This document shows positions 16,934-25,325 of a DNA stretch of 64,000 bases, one piece after another. Each line of letters opens with the position of its first letter. Position 1 is the first letter of the stretch. The notes under the pieces are model-generated. The model saw nothing but the letters and a program-made list of their open reading frames with translations. It made no database searches and was not told the DNA's origin. The position numbers and the translations under genes were made by a program. Source of the DNA: Planctomycetota bacterium (GTDB lineage: Bacteria > Planctomycetota > JAJSAM01); NCBI GenBank assembly GCA_024274785.1, contig JAJSAM010000027.1, forward strand, positions 40,376 to 104,375, written 5' to 3'.

Positions 16934-17344
16934 CTATTCGATCACTCGCTTGATGAACTCATACAGCAGCTCGAAGTCCTTGTCCGTCTTCGGCGGGGTG
17001 CCCCGGTACTGGATCCCCGTCAGCATGTCCACGTCATCCTCGGTGAGCGGCTCGCCGGCACGCTTCTTCCGGGCCGCGAACCTCTTCAAACCGTCCGGCA
17101 GGGGGACTTTTCTCCGGTCCCTCTTCGGGTTTTCTCCGAGGAGATCGGCGACCGGCACCTCGAGCCCGGCGGCCAGTTTGCGCACCGCTTCGACCGAGGG
17201 ATTGTTGGCCTCACCCCGCTCGAGCTGGGAGAGGTAGCCCTTGCTCACCTCGCAGCGCCTCGCCAGTTCCCCGAGTCCCAGACCGCGGTCGGTGCGCAGT
17301 CGGTGCAGCCGCTGCCCCAGGCTTACTCGCTCGTCGTTGGTCAA
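16934..17344 (-). CDS. XRE-family repressor, partner of the ImmA-type protease
   Basis: A 136-residue protein with an N-terminal helix-turn-helix, LGELARRCEVSKGYLSQLER followed by PSVEAVRKLAAGLEVP. A charged C-terminal tail ends KDFELLYEFIKRVIE. TTG at 17344-17342 is chosen as start because GGGAGGA lies 6 bases upstream. The ORF track's longer start at 17398 would put coding sequence over an operator and the likely -10/-35. It probably binds the two 38-bp inverted-repeat operators in the divergent intergenic region, repressing both itself and the helicase operon. Confidence 0.88.
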   Translation of the reverse strand: MTNDERVSLGQRLHRLRTDRGLGLGELARRCEVSKGYLSQLERGEANNPSVEAVRKLAAGLEVPVADLLGENPKRDRRKVPLPDGLKRFAARKKRAGEPLTEDDVDMLTGIQYRGTPPKTDKDFELLYEFIKRVIE

Positions 17345-17359
17345 GAGGTGTCCTCCCGA

Positions 17360-17397
17360 TGTTCTCCACACCATACGGTTGTTTTTTGTGGGAAACA
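17360..17397 (-). promoter_or_regulatory. Operator copy 1 over the leftward XRE promoter
   Basis: An inverted repeat, TGTTCTCCACA...TGTGGGAAACA (9 of 11 arm positions pair), has ATACGG at its centre. On the minus strand TTGTTT (17398-17393) and TATGGT (17375-17370) are spaced 17 bases apart, a good -35/-10 pair for the XRE gene. The operator thus covers the -10 region, as expected for autorepression. Its sequence is repeated at 17413-17449. Confidence 0.65.
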
Positions 17398-17403
17398 AGG
17401 CTC

Positions 17404-17449
17404 TTGACAGGGTGTTCTCTGTCGAATACGGTGTTTGCTGTAGAGAACA
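17404..17449 (+). promoter_or_regulatory. Rightward helicase promoter with operator copy 2
   Basis: TTGACA at 17404-17409 and TACGGT at 17427-17432 are 17 bases apart and read toward the helicase gene. They are embedded in the second inverted repeat, TGTTCTCT (17413-17420) with AGAGAACA (17442-17449). The shared centre ATACGGT forms the -10. The layout mirrors operator 1, so one repressor can close both promoters. Confidence 0.65.
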
Positions 17450-17466
17450 GAGCGGGTGGGCGAGTC

Positions 17467-19041
17467 ATGGAAATCAGAAACCAGCGGATCGAGATCAGGG
17501 TGGGGAACGTCGAAATGCGGCTTTGCGGGCCGGTTCCGCGGCAGCTACTCGACCGGGAGTTGAACCCTCATCTCCCCGCCTGGCAACCGGAGACGGGTAC
17601 GCCCATGGCACGGGTCTATGAGCCCGAGAACGCCACGGTGCTGACCGGCGCACTCAGCAAGTTGAAGCGCGTGCTGCGCGGCGCCGGGGTGCTGTATCAC
17701 CTGAAGGACGTGCGCTCCGCGGGTCGGCCCTGCGTCAACTTCCACTTCTTCGGTCCGGTTCTGCGCCCCTACCAGGAGGACGTGATCGACGTGGCGCTCC
17801 GCATCGGGCACGGGATCATCGACATCGGCACCGGTGGGGGGAAAACGCTGCTTGCCGCGGCGATCACCGCCATGTTGCGCCGGCCGACGCTCTACGTGGT
17901 GACGACCCGCACCCTCCTGCATCAGACGCGGGAAAACCTGGGCACGTTCCTTGGCATCACACCGGGGGAAGTGGGGGACGGGCGTCGGACGATCTCGACC
18001 GTCACCGTGGCCCTCGCGCAGAGTCTCACCGGGGGAGATGTGGACCTGACGCCGTTTGAGGGGGGCACGCTGGTGTGGGACGAAGGCCATCACGCTGCCG
18101 CGCAGAGCTGGCAGAGCCTGATCCGCCGCATTGCCCCCCGCTACCACTACTACCTGTCCGCGGTGCCTTATCGGAATGGAGGGGACCAGGTGGTGCTCGA
18201 CGCCCTGGCGGGGCCACGACTCACCGGGGGGGCCTACTCCGCCCGGTTCCTGATCGAGCGGGGCTTTGCCTGTCCGGTCGAGGTCCGGGTGGAGACGTGC
18301 CGTATTGAAGCGGAGATGCGGGAGCGGACGTTCGCCACGCTGTACCGGGAGTTCATCGTCGGTAACCGGGAGCGGAACGGGATCATCTCGAGTCTTGTCC
18401 GCGAGCAGGTCGGGGAGGGCCGGTCGGTGCTGGTGCTGGTGGATCACGTCCGCCATGGTGAGTTGCTTCAGAAGGGGATCGGCAGCCGCTCCGAGTTTGT
18501 CTGCGGCGCTACGGGGACAAGGCGCTTGACGAACCAGGTGAAGCGGTTTGCCGAGGGGAGGCTTCCGTGTCTCATCGCCACGTCCGCATTGTTCCAGGAG
18601 GGCGTTTCGATCGACGGGATCGAGGTGCTCGTGCAGGCCGGGGGGCTCAAGTCGAGGAGCAAGGTCATCCAGGCGATCGGCCGGGGCATGCGGAAGGCAA
18701 AGGGCAAGGACTCCTGCCTGTACGTGGATTTCCTGGACGACGACGAGTCCGGGTACCTGCGTGGTCACTCCCTCGAGCGCCTGCGTGTGCTGAAGGAGGA
18801 GGGATTCGATGTCCCGTCGGTTTCGCGGCCCCGGCTCGACCTGGGGAGTGGAGAGGCGGTGCCTCCGGTGTGGTCCCACGTTGCCGGGAGCAACCGATTC
18901 GTGCTGATGGGGTCCGACGGAAGGGTGCGAAAACGGGCGGTCTGCCTCGACCGGCGCCCCGTCCCCGCCCGCTATTGCGAGAAGTGCAGGAACCGAAGAC
19001 CGTGCCAGGAAGGAGGGACGATCACATGGCAAGAAGGATAG
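17467..19041 (+). CDS. Superfamily 2 DNA helicase (phage/SSL2-like)
   Basis: A 524-residue protein. Residues 1-100 are an N-terminal domain without clear homology. The helicase core begins FFGPVLRPYQEDVID (Q-like motif), DIGTGGGKTLLAA (Walker A), VVTTRTLLHQTR (Ia) and LVWDEGHHAAA (motif II, DEGH rather than DEAH). YHYYLSAVPYRNG is motif III, LIATSALFQEGVSIDGIEVLVQ motif V and QAIGRGMRKAKGKD motif VI. A Cys cluster, CEKCRNRRPCQ, closes the protein. The fold matches phage-type SF2 helicases that unwind branched DNA. ATG 17467 follows the operator-controlled promoter. It overlaps the next gene by 16 bases. Confidence 0.85.
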   Translation: MEIRNQRIEIRVGNVEMRLCGPVPRQLLDRELNPHLPAWQPETGTPMARVYEPENATVLTGALSKLKRVLRGAGVLYHLKDVRSAGRPCVNFHFFGPVLRPYQEDVIDVALRIGHGIIDIGTGGGKTLLAAAITAMLRRPTLYVVTTRTLLHQTRENLGTFLGITPGEVGDGRRTISTVTVALAQSLTGGDVDLTPFEGGTLVWDEGHHAAAQSWQSLIRRIAPRYHYYLSAVPYRNGGDQVVLDALAGPRLTGGAYSARFLIERGFACPVEVRVETCRIEAEMRERTFATLYREFIVGNRERNGIISSLVREQVGEGRSVLVLVDHVRHGELLQKGIGSRSEFVCGATGTRRLTNQVKRFAEGRLPCLIATSALFQEGVSIDGIEVLVQAGGLKSRSKVIQAIGRGMRKAKGKDSCLYVDFLDDDESGYLRGHSLERLRVLKEEGFDVPSVSRPRLDLGSGEAVPPVWSHVAGSNRFVLMGSDGRVRKRAVCLDRRPVPARYCEKCRNRRPCQEGGTITWQEG

Positions 19042-20072
19042 GCCTGCGAAAGACGCCGCTCACCCAGGTGGAGGGGATGCTCCGGAAACACCGCACCAAC
19101 CTGGAGGACCGTTACCTGCCGCTCTCGCAGATCCGGCTCGAGATCGGCGACGCGCCTGGACCGACGGAGGGCCGCTACTGGATCCGGTTCGTAACCGACG
19201 ACAAGAAGAGGCGGTACACGCTGACCGTGAACTCCCTGCGCCAACTCTGCGCCATGGCCGGAATCCCCCTGCAGTTCATGGACCGCGTACCTCCGGCGAT
19301 GGGGCTCCGGCTGTTGCGGGGGATGCTCGAGGCGGTCCGGGGCGAGGACAGTAAGCCCTTGCTCTTCCGCCTGCGCGTGGGCAGGCAGTCGAGGGTCCGG
19401 GCGATTCTGCCGCAGAGTCACGTGCGCCTTTCGGACCTCGATGTGCTGAGCTCTGTCCGGGACGCCGTGCAGCGCCTTTCCGCCACCGCCATTCGCGTCT
19501 CCATCACCGAGGACATCTTCTTCCTGCGGCTCATCTTCAGCGAGGGCCTGAACGTCGGAACGCAGAGTGTGCCCGACGATTGCCAGGGCGGCTTCGATGT
19601 GATCTCGAGCGAGACCGGACGCCACTCCCTGGAGATGCGCCACGTGCTGTTCCGGGTGATCTGCGGCAATGGCATGACGGTGGACACCCGGCGCGATCAG
19701 ACGATGCGGACGCGCTACACCCGGATGGATCGGGATGTCTTCAAGAGTACGTTTGAGGAGGCCCTTACCGGTTCCCTGACCGAGGTGCGCCGCCTGGCCG
19801 GACTGATGGCGGATACCCGCAGCACCTACATCGCGGACCCGGACCAGGAGATGCGCGATATCTTCGCGCGCTTCGACCTGGGCAGCCCCCGCGGTCGCCT
19901 GTTCCAGTTTGTCAACCAGGAGGTCCGTCAGATGAACACGCTCTTCGGGGTGAGTCGCTTCGACCTGGTGCAGGGTTTCACCGCGACGGCGAGGGACCTG
20001 GAGTACCGGGACCGTATGCGGCTGGAGGACGCGATGGGGGAGTACCTGCTTTCGCCGGTGGCGGCGAACTGA
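19026..20072 (+). CDS. DUF932-like protein of mobile-element type
   Basis: A 348-residue protein encoded within the larger ORF 18567-20072; ATG 19026 is preceded by GGAGGG and overlaps the helicase end. The segment YTLTVNSLRQLCAMAGIPLQFMDR and the later FRVICGNGMTV resemble the DUF932/phage-plasmid family, where a conserved C-x-N-G motif follows a long alpha/beta domain. Members occur on phages, plasmids and integrative elements, often with recombination or helicase genes, and have no proven biochemical role. Coupling to the helicase suggests joint action on DNA. The last 100 residues are helical and charged. Confidence 0.6.
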   Translation: MARRIGLRKTPLTQVEGMLRKHRTNLEDRYLPLSQIRLEIGDAPGPTEGRYWIRFVTDDKKRRYTLTVNSLRQLCAMAGIPLQFMDRVPPAMGLRLLRGMLEAVRGEDSKPLLFRLRVGRQSRVRAILPQSHVRLSDLDVLSSVRDAVQRLSATAIRVSITEDIFFLRLIFSEGLNVGTQSVPDDCQGGFDVISSETGRHSLEMRHVLFRVICGNGMTVDTRRDQTMRTRYTRMDRDVFKSTFEEALTGSLTEVRRLAGLMADTRSTYIADPDQEMRDIFARFDLGSPRGRLFQFVNQEVRQMNTLFGVSRFDLVQGFTATARDLEYRDRMRLEDAMGEYLLSPVAAN

Positions 20073-20527
20073 GGGCCGTCCCCGGTAGTCCCGCCTGTGC
20101 AGGAAAGCCGCCCATCGCCCGGTGCGCCAGGAACTTCCGCTCCGCGAGTCGCCCCCCGGCCCCACTACAACTGGGCCTCACACTCGTTCGCATGACTGAA
20201 TCCGACAGATTCTCTGGGTTTCCCGATAGTTTACCCTTGACTCCCCCCTTTTTTTTCAAGCATCCAGTCCTCACCTTCCGGTTCGGTTCGTTGCTTCTTG
20301 ATCCGGAATCAGGCCGAGCCGGAGAACCTCGCAGGGGTGAGATCGATGGAGAACGGGATCCTGAGAGCCGGTCCGGAGCATCTGTCCGGCTGATTCCCCT
20401 GTGCACCGTCCGCCCGTTCCTCCTTCCCCGGCTCGCTCTCGGAGTGTTCGCCCCGCGGATCGGGAGAAGCCGCGTGGCCTTGAGAGGTTCTCTCCCGGAG
20501 TTCAGGATGGAGGTGAAACTGTGCCAA
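20073..20527. other. Intergenic stretch with no gene seen
   Basis: About 455 bases follow the DUF932-like gene. Near 20200-20265 the base composition becomes T-rich (a run of ten T's after a C run), unlike its surroundings. TTGACT at about 20236 could be a -35, but no convincing -10 follows. An open frame continues into the small membrane protein gene, but its upstream part shows no homology. Confidence 0.4.
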
Positions 20528-20806
20528 ATGTCAATACTTGAGGGCATCAAGAGTAGGGATGCGAAGTCCATTCTGGTGTTCCTCGCCTTTTTGCGGACAT
20601 CGGGCGCCCTGGGCGAAGTCCTGGCCGCGTGGTATGCCGATCTCGGCTGGTGGGATATCACCTGGGCAACTGCGAAGTTCCTGGCCTTCTGCCTTCTGGC
20701 GATCGCCAGCGCTGGGTCGGTTGCACTGGTCAAGGTTGCGAGTGCTCTATTGAACGCGATGGAGATCAAGGCCAAGTTTGACATGCTTGGGAAAATCCAG
20801 GTGTGA
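20528..20806 (+). CDS. Small membrane protein, unknown function
   Basis: A 92-residue protein with a hydrophobic helix (ATAKFLAFCLLAIASAGSVAL) in the middle of a mostly helical chain. There may be a second weaker hydrophobic stretch, VFLAFLRTSGALGEVL. ATG 20528 is chosen over 20507 because GGAGGTGA ends 11 bases upstream. No family was recognised. It lies on the same strand as the helicase/DUF932 pair but 455 bases further on, so membership of that operon is uncertain. Small single-span proteins in such islands can be toxins, holin-like effectors or immunity factors; nothing here decides. Confidence 0.6.
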   Translation: MSILEGIKSRDAKSILVFLAFLRTSGALGEVLAAWYADLGWWDITWATAKFLAFCLLAIASAGSVALVKVASALLNAMEIKAKFDMLGKIQV

Positions 20807-20943
20807 AGACACAGGGAGTATCATCGCTCACGGTCGTCGGCATCTTGCTTCGGGACCAATTCCGAAGTGGATAGCTGCCGGTCCGAGCCGGGTTCCGGAT
20901 TCCGGAATTCGACGAAATGAGCCCGGCTCCGCAGGTCGAAGTA

Positions 20944-22815
20944 CTACGGCCCCTTCCGCGACGCCCGCTTCCGCTCCGACGCACCCAGAATGCGCTTCCG
21001 GATCCGGATCTCGGCAGGTGTCACCTCGACCAGCTCGTCTTCCTGGATGTATTCGAGGGCGGCCTCGAGGCTCAGTCGTCTCGGCGGGCGCAGCGCGGCG
21101 GTGTCGTCCTTGGCGTGGGTCCGGATGTTCGTCTGCTTCTTGGCGCGGACGATGTTCACCGGGATGTCGTTGTCCCGGTTGTGCTCGCCGACGATCTGGC
21201 CCTCGTAGACTTCGTCGCCGGGGGCCACGAAGAAGAAGCCGCGGTCGTACAGGTTGTCGATGGAGTAGGCGGTGACCCGACCCTTCTCGGTAGCGACCAT
21301 CACGCCGGCGGTCCGAGCGGGGATATCGCCGCGCCAGGGGCCGTAGTTGAAGAAGGAGTGGTGCATGATCGCTTCGCCCTGGGTCGCGGTCATCATGCGG
21401 CCCCGCAGCCCCACCAGACCCCGCGCCGGGATGGTGAACTCGAGGTGCACGAAACCGCTGGCGCCGGGCTTCCCGTCCATGCTCACGATCTCCGCGCGGC
21501 GGTTTCCGATCAGCGACATCACCGCGCTCTGCATGGCGACCGGCACGTCCACGACGAGCAGTTCGATCGGCTCGTGGATCTTCCCGTCGATCTCCCTGGT
21601 GACCACCCGCGGCTTCCCGACGGTGACTTCGTAGCTCTCCCGCCGGAGGTTCTCGAGGAGGATGCCGATGTGCATCAGGCCTCGGCCGGAGACCTGGAAC
21701 TCGTCCGTACTCTTCCCCTGCGTCACCCGCAGGGCCACATTCGAGAGCAGTTCCTTGTCCAGCCGATCCTTGATCTGGCGGCTGGTGACGTACTTTCCAC
21801 TCTTCGCAGCGAAGGGGCCGTCGTTCACGCGGAAACTCATGTGCAGCGTCGGCTCGTCCACCGGGATGGATTCCAGCGCGCCCGGGTTCTCCGGATCGCA
21901 GAGCGTGTCCGAGATGTAGATGGGATCCAGTCCCACCACCGCGCAGAGATCGCCGGCGGGGACCGTCTCCTGCCGCTTCCGGCCGAGCCCTTCGAAGGTG
22001 TAGAGCTCCGCCACTTTCCGGTGGTAGGGGATGACGTTGCGCCCGACCACGGAGACCTCCTCGCCGGCTCGCATCTCGCCCGCGGTGACCCGGCCGATGG
22101 CGATCTTCCCCACGTACTTCGAGTAGTCGAGGGTGGTGACCAGCATGCGCAGCGGGTCCTGCGGACGGACCGTGGGCGGGGGCACGTGGTTCACAATGGC
22201 GTTGAGGACCGGCCGCAGGTTATCACCGTGGGTCTCGAGGTCTTCCGTGGCCCACCCTTCCTTCGCGGAAGCGTAGATCACCGGGAAGTCCAGCGTGTGA
22301 TCCCCGGCGCCGAGATCGACGAGCAGGTCGAACACCTCGTCGAGGACTTCGTGGCAACGGGCGTCCGGGCGGTCGGCCTTGTTCACCAGGAGGATGGGGT
22401 TCAGGTTGTAGCCGAGCGCCTTCTGCAGCACGAACCGCGTTTGCGGCATCGGCCCCTCGAAAGCGTCCACCAGGAGCAGCGCCCCATCGGCCATGGACAA
22501 CACGCGCTCCACCTCGCCACCGAAGTCGGCGTGGCCGGGGGTGTCGATGATGTTGATCTTGATCGGCTGCCCATCGGCGTCGTGATACCGGATGGAGCAG
22601 TTCTTCGAGAAGATCGTGATGCCTCGCTCCCGCTCGAGCGGGTTGCTGTCCATGATCAGGCCGTGCTGGCCGCCGGCCATGCGGTCGAGGTCTTCGGTGC
22701 GGAACATCCCCGACTGGTAGAGCAGCCGGTCGACTAAGGTGGTCTTGCCGTGGTCGACGTGTGCGATGACGGCGACGTTCCGGATCTGTTTTGCGTCCAT
22801 TTCCTGGGTTTCCAT
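20944..22815 (-). CDS. typA: TypA/BipA ribosome-associated GTPase
   Basis: A 623-residue translational GTPase. Motifs: [12 protein letters not shown] (G1), RGITIF (G2), DTPGHADF (G3), NKADRPDAR (G4). The C-terminal BipA-specific part has [12 protein letters not shown] and [15 protein letters not shown]. TypA assists 50S assembly and growth at low temperature or stress. The start is set at [10 protein letters not shown] (22815); a shorter start at MDAKQ is possible. The longer ORF-track start upstream is antisense to rubrerythrin and was discarded. It is divergent from the rubrerythrin gene with about 110 bases between them. Confidence 0.95.
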   Translation of the reverse strand: METQEMDAKQIRNVAVIAHVDHGKTTLVDRLLYQSGMFRTEDLDRMAGGQHGLIMDSNPLERERGITIFSKNCSIRYHDADGQPIKINIIDTPGHADFGGEVERVLSMADGALLLVDAFEGPMPQTRFVLQKALGYNLNPILLVNKADRPDARCHEVLDEVFDLLVDLGAGDHTLDFPVIYASAKEGWATEDLETHGDNLRPVLNAIVNHVPPPTVRPQDPLRMLVTTLDYSKYVGKIAIGRVTAGEMRAGEEVSVVGRNVIPYHRKVAELYTFEGLGRKRQETVPAGDLCAVVGLDPIYISDTLCDPENPGALESIPVDEPTLHMSFRVNDGPFAAKSGKYVTSRQIKDRLDKELLSNVALRVTQGKSTDEFQVSGRGLMHIGILLENLRRESYEVTVGKPRVVTREIDGKIHEPIELLVVDVPVAMQSAVMSLIGNRRAEIVSMDGKPGASGFVHLEFTIPARGLVGLRGRMMTATQGEAIMHHSFFNYGPWRGDIPARTAGVMVATEKGRVTAYSIDNLYDRGFFFVAPGDEVYEGQIVGEHNRDNDIPVNIVRAKKQTNIRTHAKDDTAALRPPRRLSLEAALEYIQEDELVEVTPAEIRIRKRILGASERKRASRKGP

Positions 22816-22926
22816 TGAGAGAACCCCGGAGTCTACCCCGGTGGGCCGCCGACCCTGCGGTTTTCCGCTCGTCAAACCCGTCCAGTTGGCGAGAATCGCT
22901 CCCGAAACCAACCACAGGAGGAATGC

Positions 22927-23499
22927 ATGGAACTTACAGGGTCGAAAACAGAGAAGAACCTGCTCGGATCCTTCGCCGGAGAGAGCCAGGCCCGGAACCG
23001 GTACACCTACTTCAGCTCCCAGGCGAAGAAGGATGGCTACGTGCAGGTCGCGAAGATCTTCGCGGAGACCGCCGACCAGGAGAAGGAGCATGCCAAGCGC
23101 TTCTTCAAGTTCCTGAAGGGCGGCACCGCCGAGATCACCGCGACCTTCCCCGCCGGCGTCATCGGCAGCACGCACGAGAACCTGGTCGGCGCCGCGGCCG
23201 GCGAGCACGAGGAGTGGAGCGACCTCTATCCCGCGTTCGCCGCCGAAGCGCGCGAAGAGGGTTTCGAGGCCTGCGCCAGAGTCTGGGAAGCGATCTGCGT
23301 CGCCGAGAAGAACCATGAGAAGCGCTACCTGGCCCTGGCCCGCAATATCGAGGCCGGCCTCGTCTTCGGCCGCGAACACGACCAGGTCTGGTACTGCCTG
23401 AACTGCGGCTACATCCACGAGGGCCCCGAAGCTCCGAAGGCGTGCCCCGCGTGCGCCCACCCGCAGGCGCATTTCTGCCTGCTGGCGGAGAACTGGTAG
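22927..23499 (+). CDS. rbr: Rubrerythrin
   Basis: A 190-residue protein. The ferritin-like diiron domain occupies residues 1-145 (NLLGSFAGESQARNRYTYF, ETADQEKEHAKRFF, AAAGEHEEW, VAEKNHEKRY, with Glu and His ligands in ExxH pairs). A C-terminal rubredoxin domain follows (VWYCLNCGYIHEG, CPACAHPQAHF; four Cys for one iron). Rubrerythrin reduces hydrogen peroxide in anaerobes. AGGAGG lies 6 bases before ATG. With the superoxide reductase at 15.0 kb, this gives a reductive oxygen-defence route. A large hairpin follows the gene. Confidence 0.95.
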   Translation: MELTGSKTEKNLLGSFAGESQARNRYTYFSSQAKKDGYVQVAKIFAETADQEKEHAKRFFKFLKGGTAEITATFPAGVIGSTHENLVGAAAGEHEEWSDLYPAFAAEAREEGFEACARVWEAICVAEKNHEKRYLALARNIEAGLVFGREHDQVWYCLNCGYIHEGPEAPKACPACAHPQAHFCLLAENW

Positions 23500-23555
23500 G
23501 CACCGCCCTTCGCTCCCTGCGGGGCGGGACGCGACTTCGTCGGGTCCCGTGTTCG

Positions 23556-23600
23556 GATCGCCCGCACCGCTCCTCCTTCGTCGGAGGCGTGCGGGCGATC
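23556..23600 (+). terminator. Long hairpin after rubrerythrin
   Basis: GATCGCCCGCAC... at 23556 pairs with ...GTGCGGGCGATC ending 23600, with 18-base arms (two mismatches) around a 9-base loop. There is no clear U-tract, so it may be a strong transcript-end or stability structure rather than a classic intrinsic terminator. Confidence 0.5.
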
Positions 23601-23619
23601 CTCACCGGTGCATCGTTTT

Positions 23620-23639
23620 CAGGGGCGTGTACGCCCCTG
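23620..23639. other. Short perfect hairpin
   Basis: CAGGGGCG and CGCCCCTG are separated by TGTA. It lies just after the larger hairpin in the 360-base space between rubrerythrin and the RsbW-like gene. No gene is seen in that space. It could be a second termination structure. Confidence 0.4.
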
Positions 23640-23859
23640 CGCCTCGTGCTCGCTCCGCTGCGCGCGTGGCTACCCAACACGCTCACGCGGAACCGGACCC
23701 CGGCGAAATCGCTGCGCTCTTCGCCTCCCTCGGCGGACGGTGATTGTCGCCTCGAATCTCGCTTCGCTCGAATCTCGTCTCCCGGTGTCGAGGAGGTTGT
23801 AGAGTACGTGGACGAGAGCCTGACCTGGCCCTTGCAGAGGAGAGACTCCCATCGAAGTC

Positions 23860-24261
23860 ATGGTGACGCTGGGTTCGGATCTGGCCGAGGTGCCCCGGCT
23901 CATGGCGGCGGTGGAGGCGTTCTGCTCCGACCACGACCTCGGTGCGGACATCGCGATGGAGATTGAGTTGGTGCTCGAGGAAGCGGTCACCAATTCGATG
24001 CGGCACGGTTTCATGGACGGCGGCGAGCACTCCGTCACGGTGCTGATGTCCTGCATGGACGCGGAACTGACGCTCGAGGTGACCGATGACGGTATTCCGT
24101 TCAACCCCCTTCAGAGGGCACCGGTGGATGTCGATGCTCCCCTCGAGGAGCGCAGTGTGGGTGGCCTCGGCATCCACCTGATCAGGAATCTGATGGACGA
24201 AGTCGAATACGCTCGCGTCGGAGAGCGAAATCGCTTGCGGATGATCAAGGCGCTTGCGTAG
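23860..24261 (+). CDS. RsbW/SpoIIAB-like anti-sigma serine kinase
   Basis: A 133-residue GHKL ATPase. EIELVLEEAVTNSMRHGF is the N box, VTDDGIPFNP the G1 box and GGLGIHLIRNLMDEVEY the G2 box, all typical of HATPase_c_2. In partner switching it phosphorylates an STAS antagonist and binds or releases a target. The next gene encodes such an antagonist, 32 bases away. No sigma factor lies beside the pair, so the target is unknown or distant. ATG 23860 has GAGGAGAG about 15 bases upstream, rather far; a slightly earlier non-AUG start is possible. Confidence 0.85.
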   Translation: MVTLGSDLAEVPRLMAAVEAFCSDHDLGADIAMEIELVLEEAVTNSMRHGFMDGGEHSVTVLMSCMDAELTLEVTDDGIPFNPLQRAPVDVDAPLEERSVGGLGIHLIRNLMDEVEYARVGERNRLRMIKALA

Positions 24262-24293
24262 GTATGGTTTGTCAGGAACAGAGGGAGGCTCAG

Positions 24294-24674
24294 TTGGCAT
24301 TCAACGTAACGATTGAAGACCTGCGTGAGGGCGTGAAGGTCGTCCGCCCGGTTGGGCGGCTGGACACCACCACCCACGCTATGCTGGATACGGCTCTGGC
24401 TCCCGTCGTGGCCGACTTCTCCGGCACGCTGCTCTTCAGCATGACCGGCCTCGAGTTCATCAGCAGCGCCGGCCTCTCCGTCCTGTTCAAGACCAGAAAG
24501 GCCATGGCGAAATCCGGCGGCCGGGTGGTCTTCGCCAATCTGAAGCCGCAGATCGAGAAGGTCTTCGAAATCGTGAAGGCCCTCCCCGACACGAACATCT
24601 TCACGAGCGTCGAGGAGGCGGACTCGTACCTCGCGGCGATCCAGGAGAAGGAGATCGAGAAGCAGGGCGAGTAG
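24294..24674 (+). CDS. STAS-domain anti-sigma factor antagonist
   Basis: A 126-residue SpoIIAA/RsbV-like protein. KVVRPVGRLDTTTHAML is strand 1-2 of the STAS fold and MTGLEFISSAGLSVLFK contains the phosphorylatable Ser. FANLKPQIEKVFEIVKAL is the conserved C-terminal helix. TTG 24294 is chosen because GGGAGG lies 5 bases upstream; the ORF-track ATG at 24264 adds ten residues without homology. It pairs with the RsbW-like kinase just upstream. Confidence 0.88.
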   Translation: MAFNVTIEDLREGVKVVRPVGRLDTTTHAMLDTALAPVVADFSGTLLFSMTGLEFISSAGLSVLFKTRKAMAKSGGRVVFANLKPQIEKVFEIVKALPDTNIFTSVEEADSYLAAIQEKEIEKQGE

Positions 24675-24814
24675 CCTGGTGCTTCGCCGCCCGGAGGCGC
24701 TCGATTGCCGCCCGTTCCTGCCGCTGCACGAATACCGGGGTCGAGTTTCGTCAATCGCGATCGACGAGGCGAAGGGAAGCCGGAGACATCGATATGCCTC
24801 CCTGGTTCGCTTCC

Positions 24815-25180
24815 TCAGGGCCGCAGCTCGTTGAAGCCGGCGGCCGAGAAGTCCCCGTCGAAGGCCAGCGTGTCTTGCAGTTTCAGGAAGCGCATGGCGG
24901 CAAAGCTGGTTGCATCCACGAACGAGTATGTCCGTTCGTCATGCCGACGGAGCCAGTCGAGGGCATCCCTCTCGATCCCTCGCTTGCCCGGAAGACGTGA
25001 ATGCGCGGCGAGTTCTCGATCACATCGAGGAAGCTCACGGCCACACCGTGGCTTGAGTTCGCGAAACGAGATGCCCAGTATGGCGTGCCGCAGAAACAGG
25101 CGCCTTTCGAGGTGGTGACACGATGCGAGAGTGCGCATGCGGCGAAGGGCGAGATCCCTGGTTTCCGCCACCACTTCTGG
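24815..25180 (-). pseudogene. PIN-domain toxin gene remnant
   Basis: The end of the frame is a PIN C-terminus: TYSFVDATSFAAMRFLKLQ and LAFDGDFSAAGFNELRP, with the last acidic metal ligand. The middle of the domain appears in a different frame as VSFLDVIENSPRIHVF. A fragment VVAETRDLALRRM resembles the region before it. At least one frameshift near 24985 and a damaged N-terminus make it inactive. PIN proteins are mostly VapC-type RNase toxins; no antitoxin gene remains. Confidence 0.65.
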
Positions 25181-25325
25181 ATTCAGGTCCGACCTCGGGG
25201 GGGGGCAGGCGGGACGGAGGAGGGGGCGGTATCGCCTTCCCCACGATGTCGCACGGTTTTCAGTACTCCGTGCAGAAACGAGTTGAGTGGTCGGCAGCCG
25301 TCATATCGCCACAGGGCACCCACCT

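Noticed and set aside
17345-17398. Upstream start for the XRE repressor
   Set aside because: It would place coding sequence over an operator and promoter; TTG at 17344 has a strong ribosome site.
20944-23472. Long typA frame extending through rubrerythrin
   Set aside because: The extra N-terminus is antisense to rubrerythrin. TypA similarity begins at 22815.
24264-24293. ATG start for the STAS protein
   Set aside because: The residues added have no family match and no ribosome site; TTG 24294 has GGGAGG 5 bases upstream.
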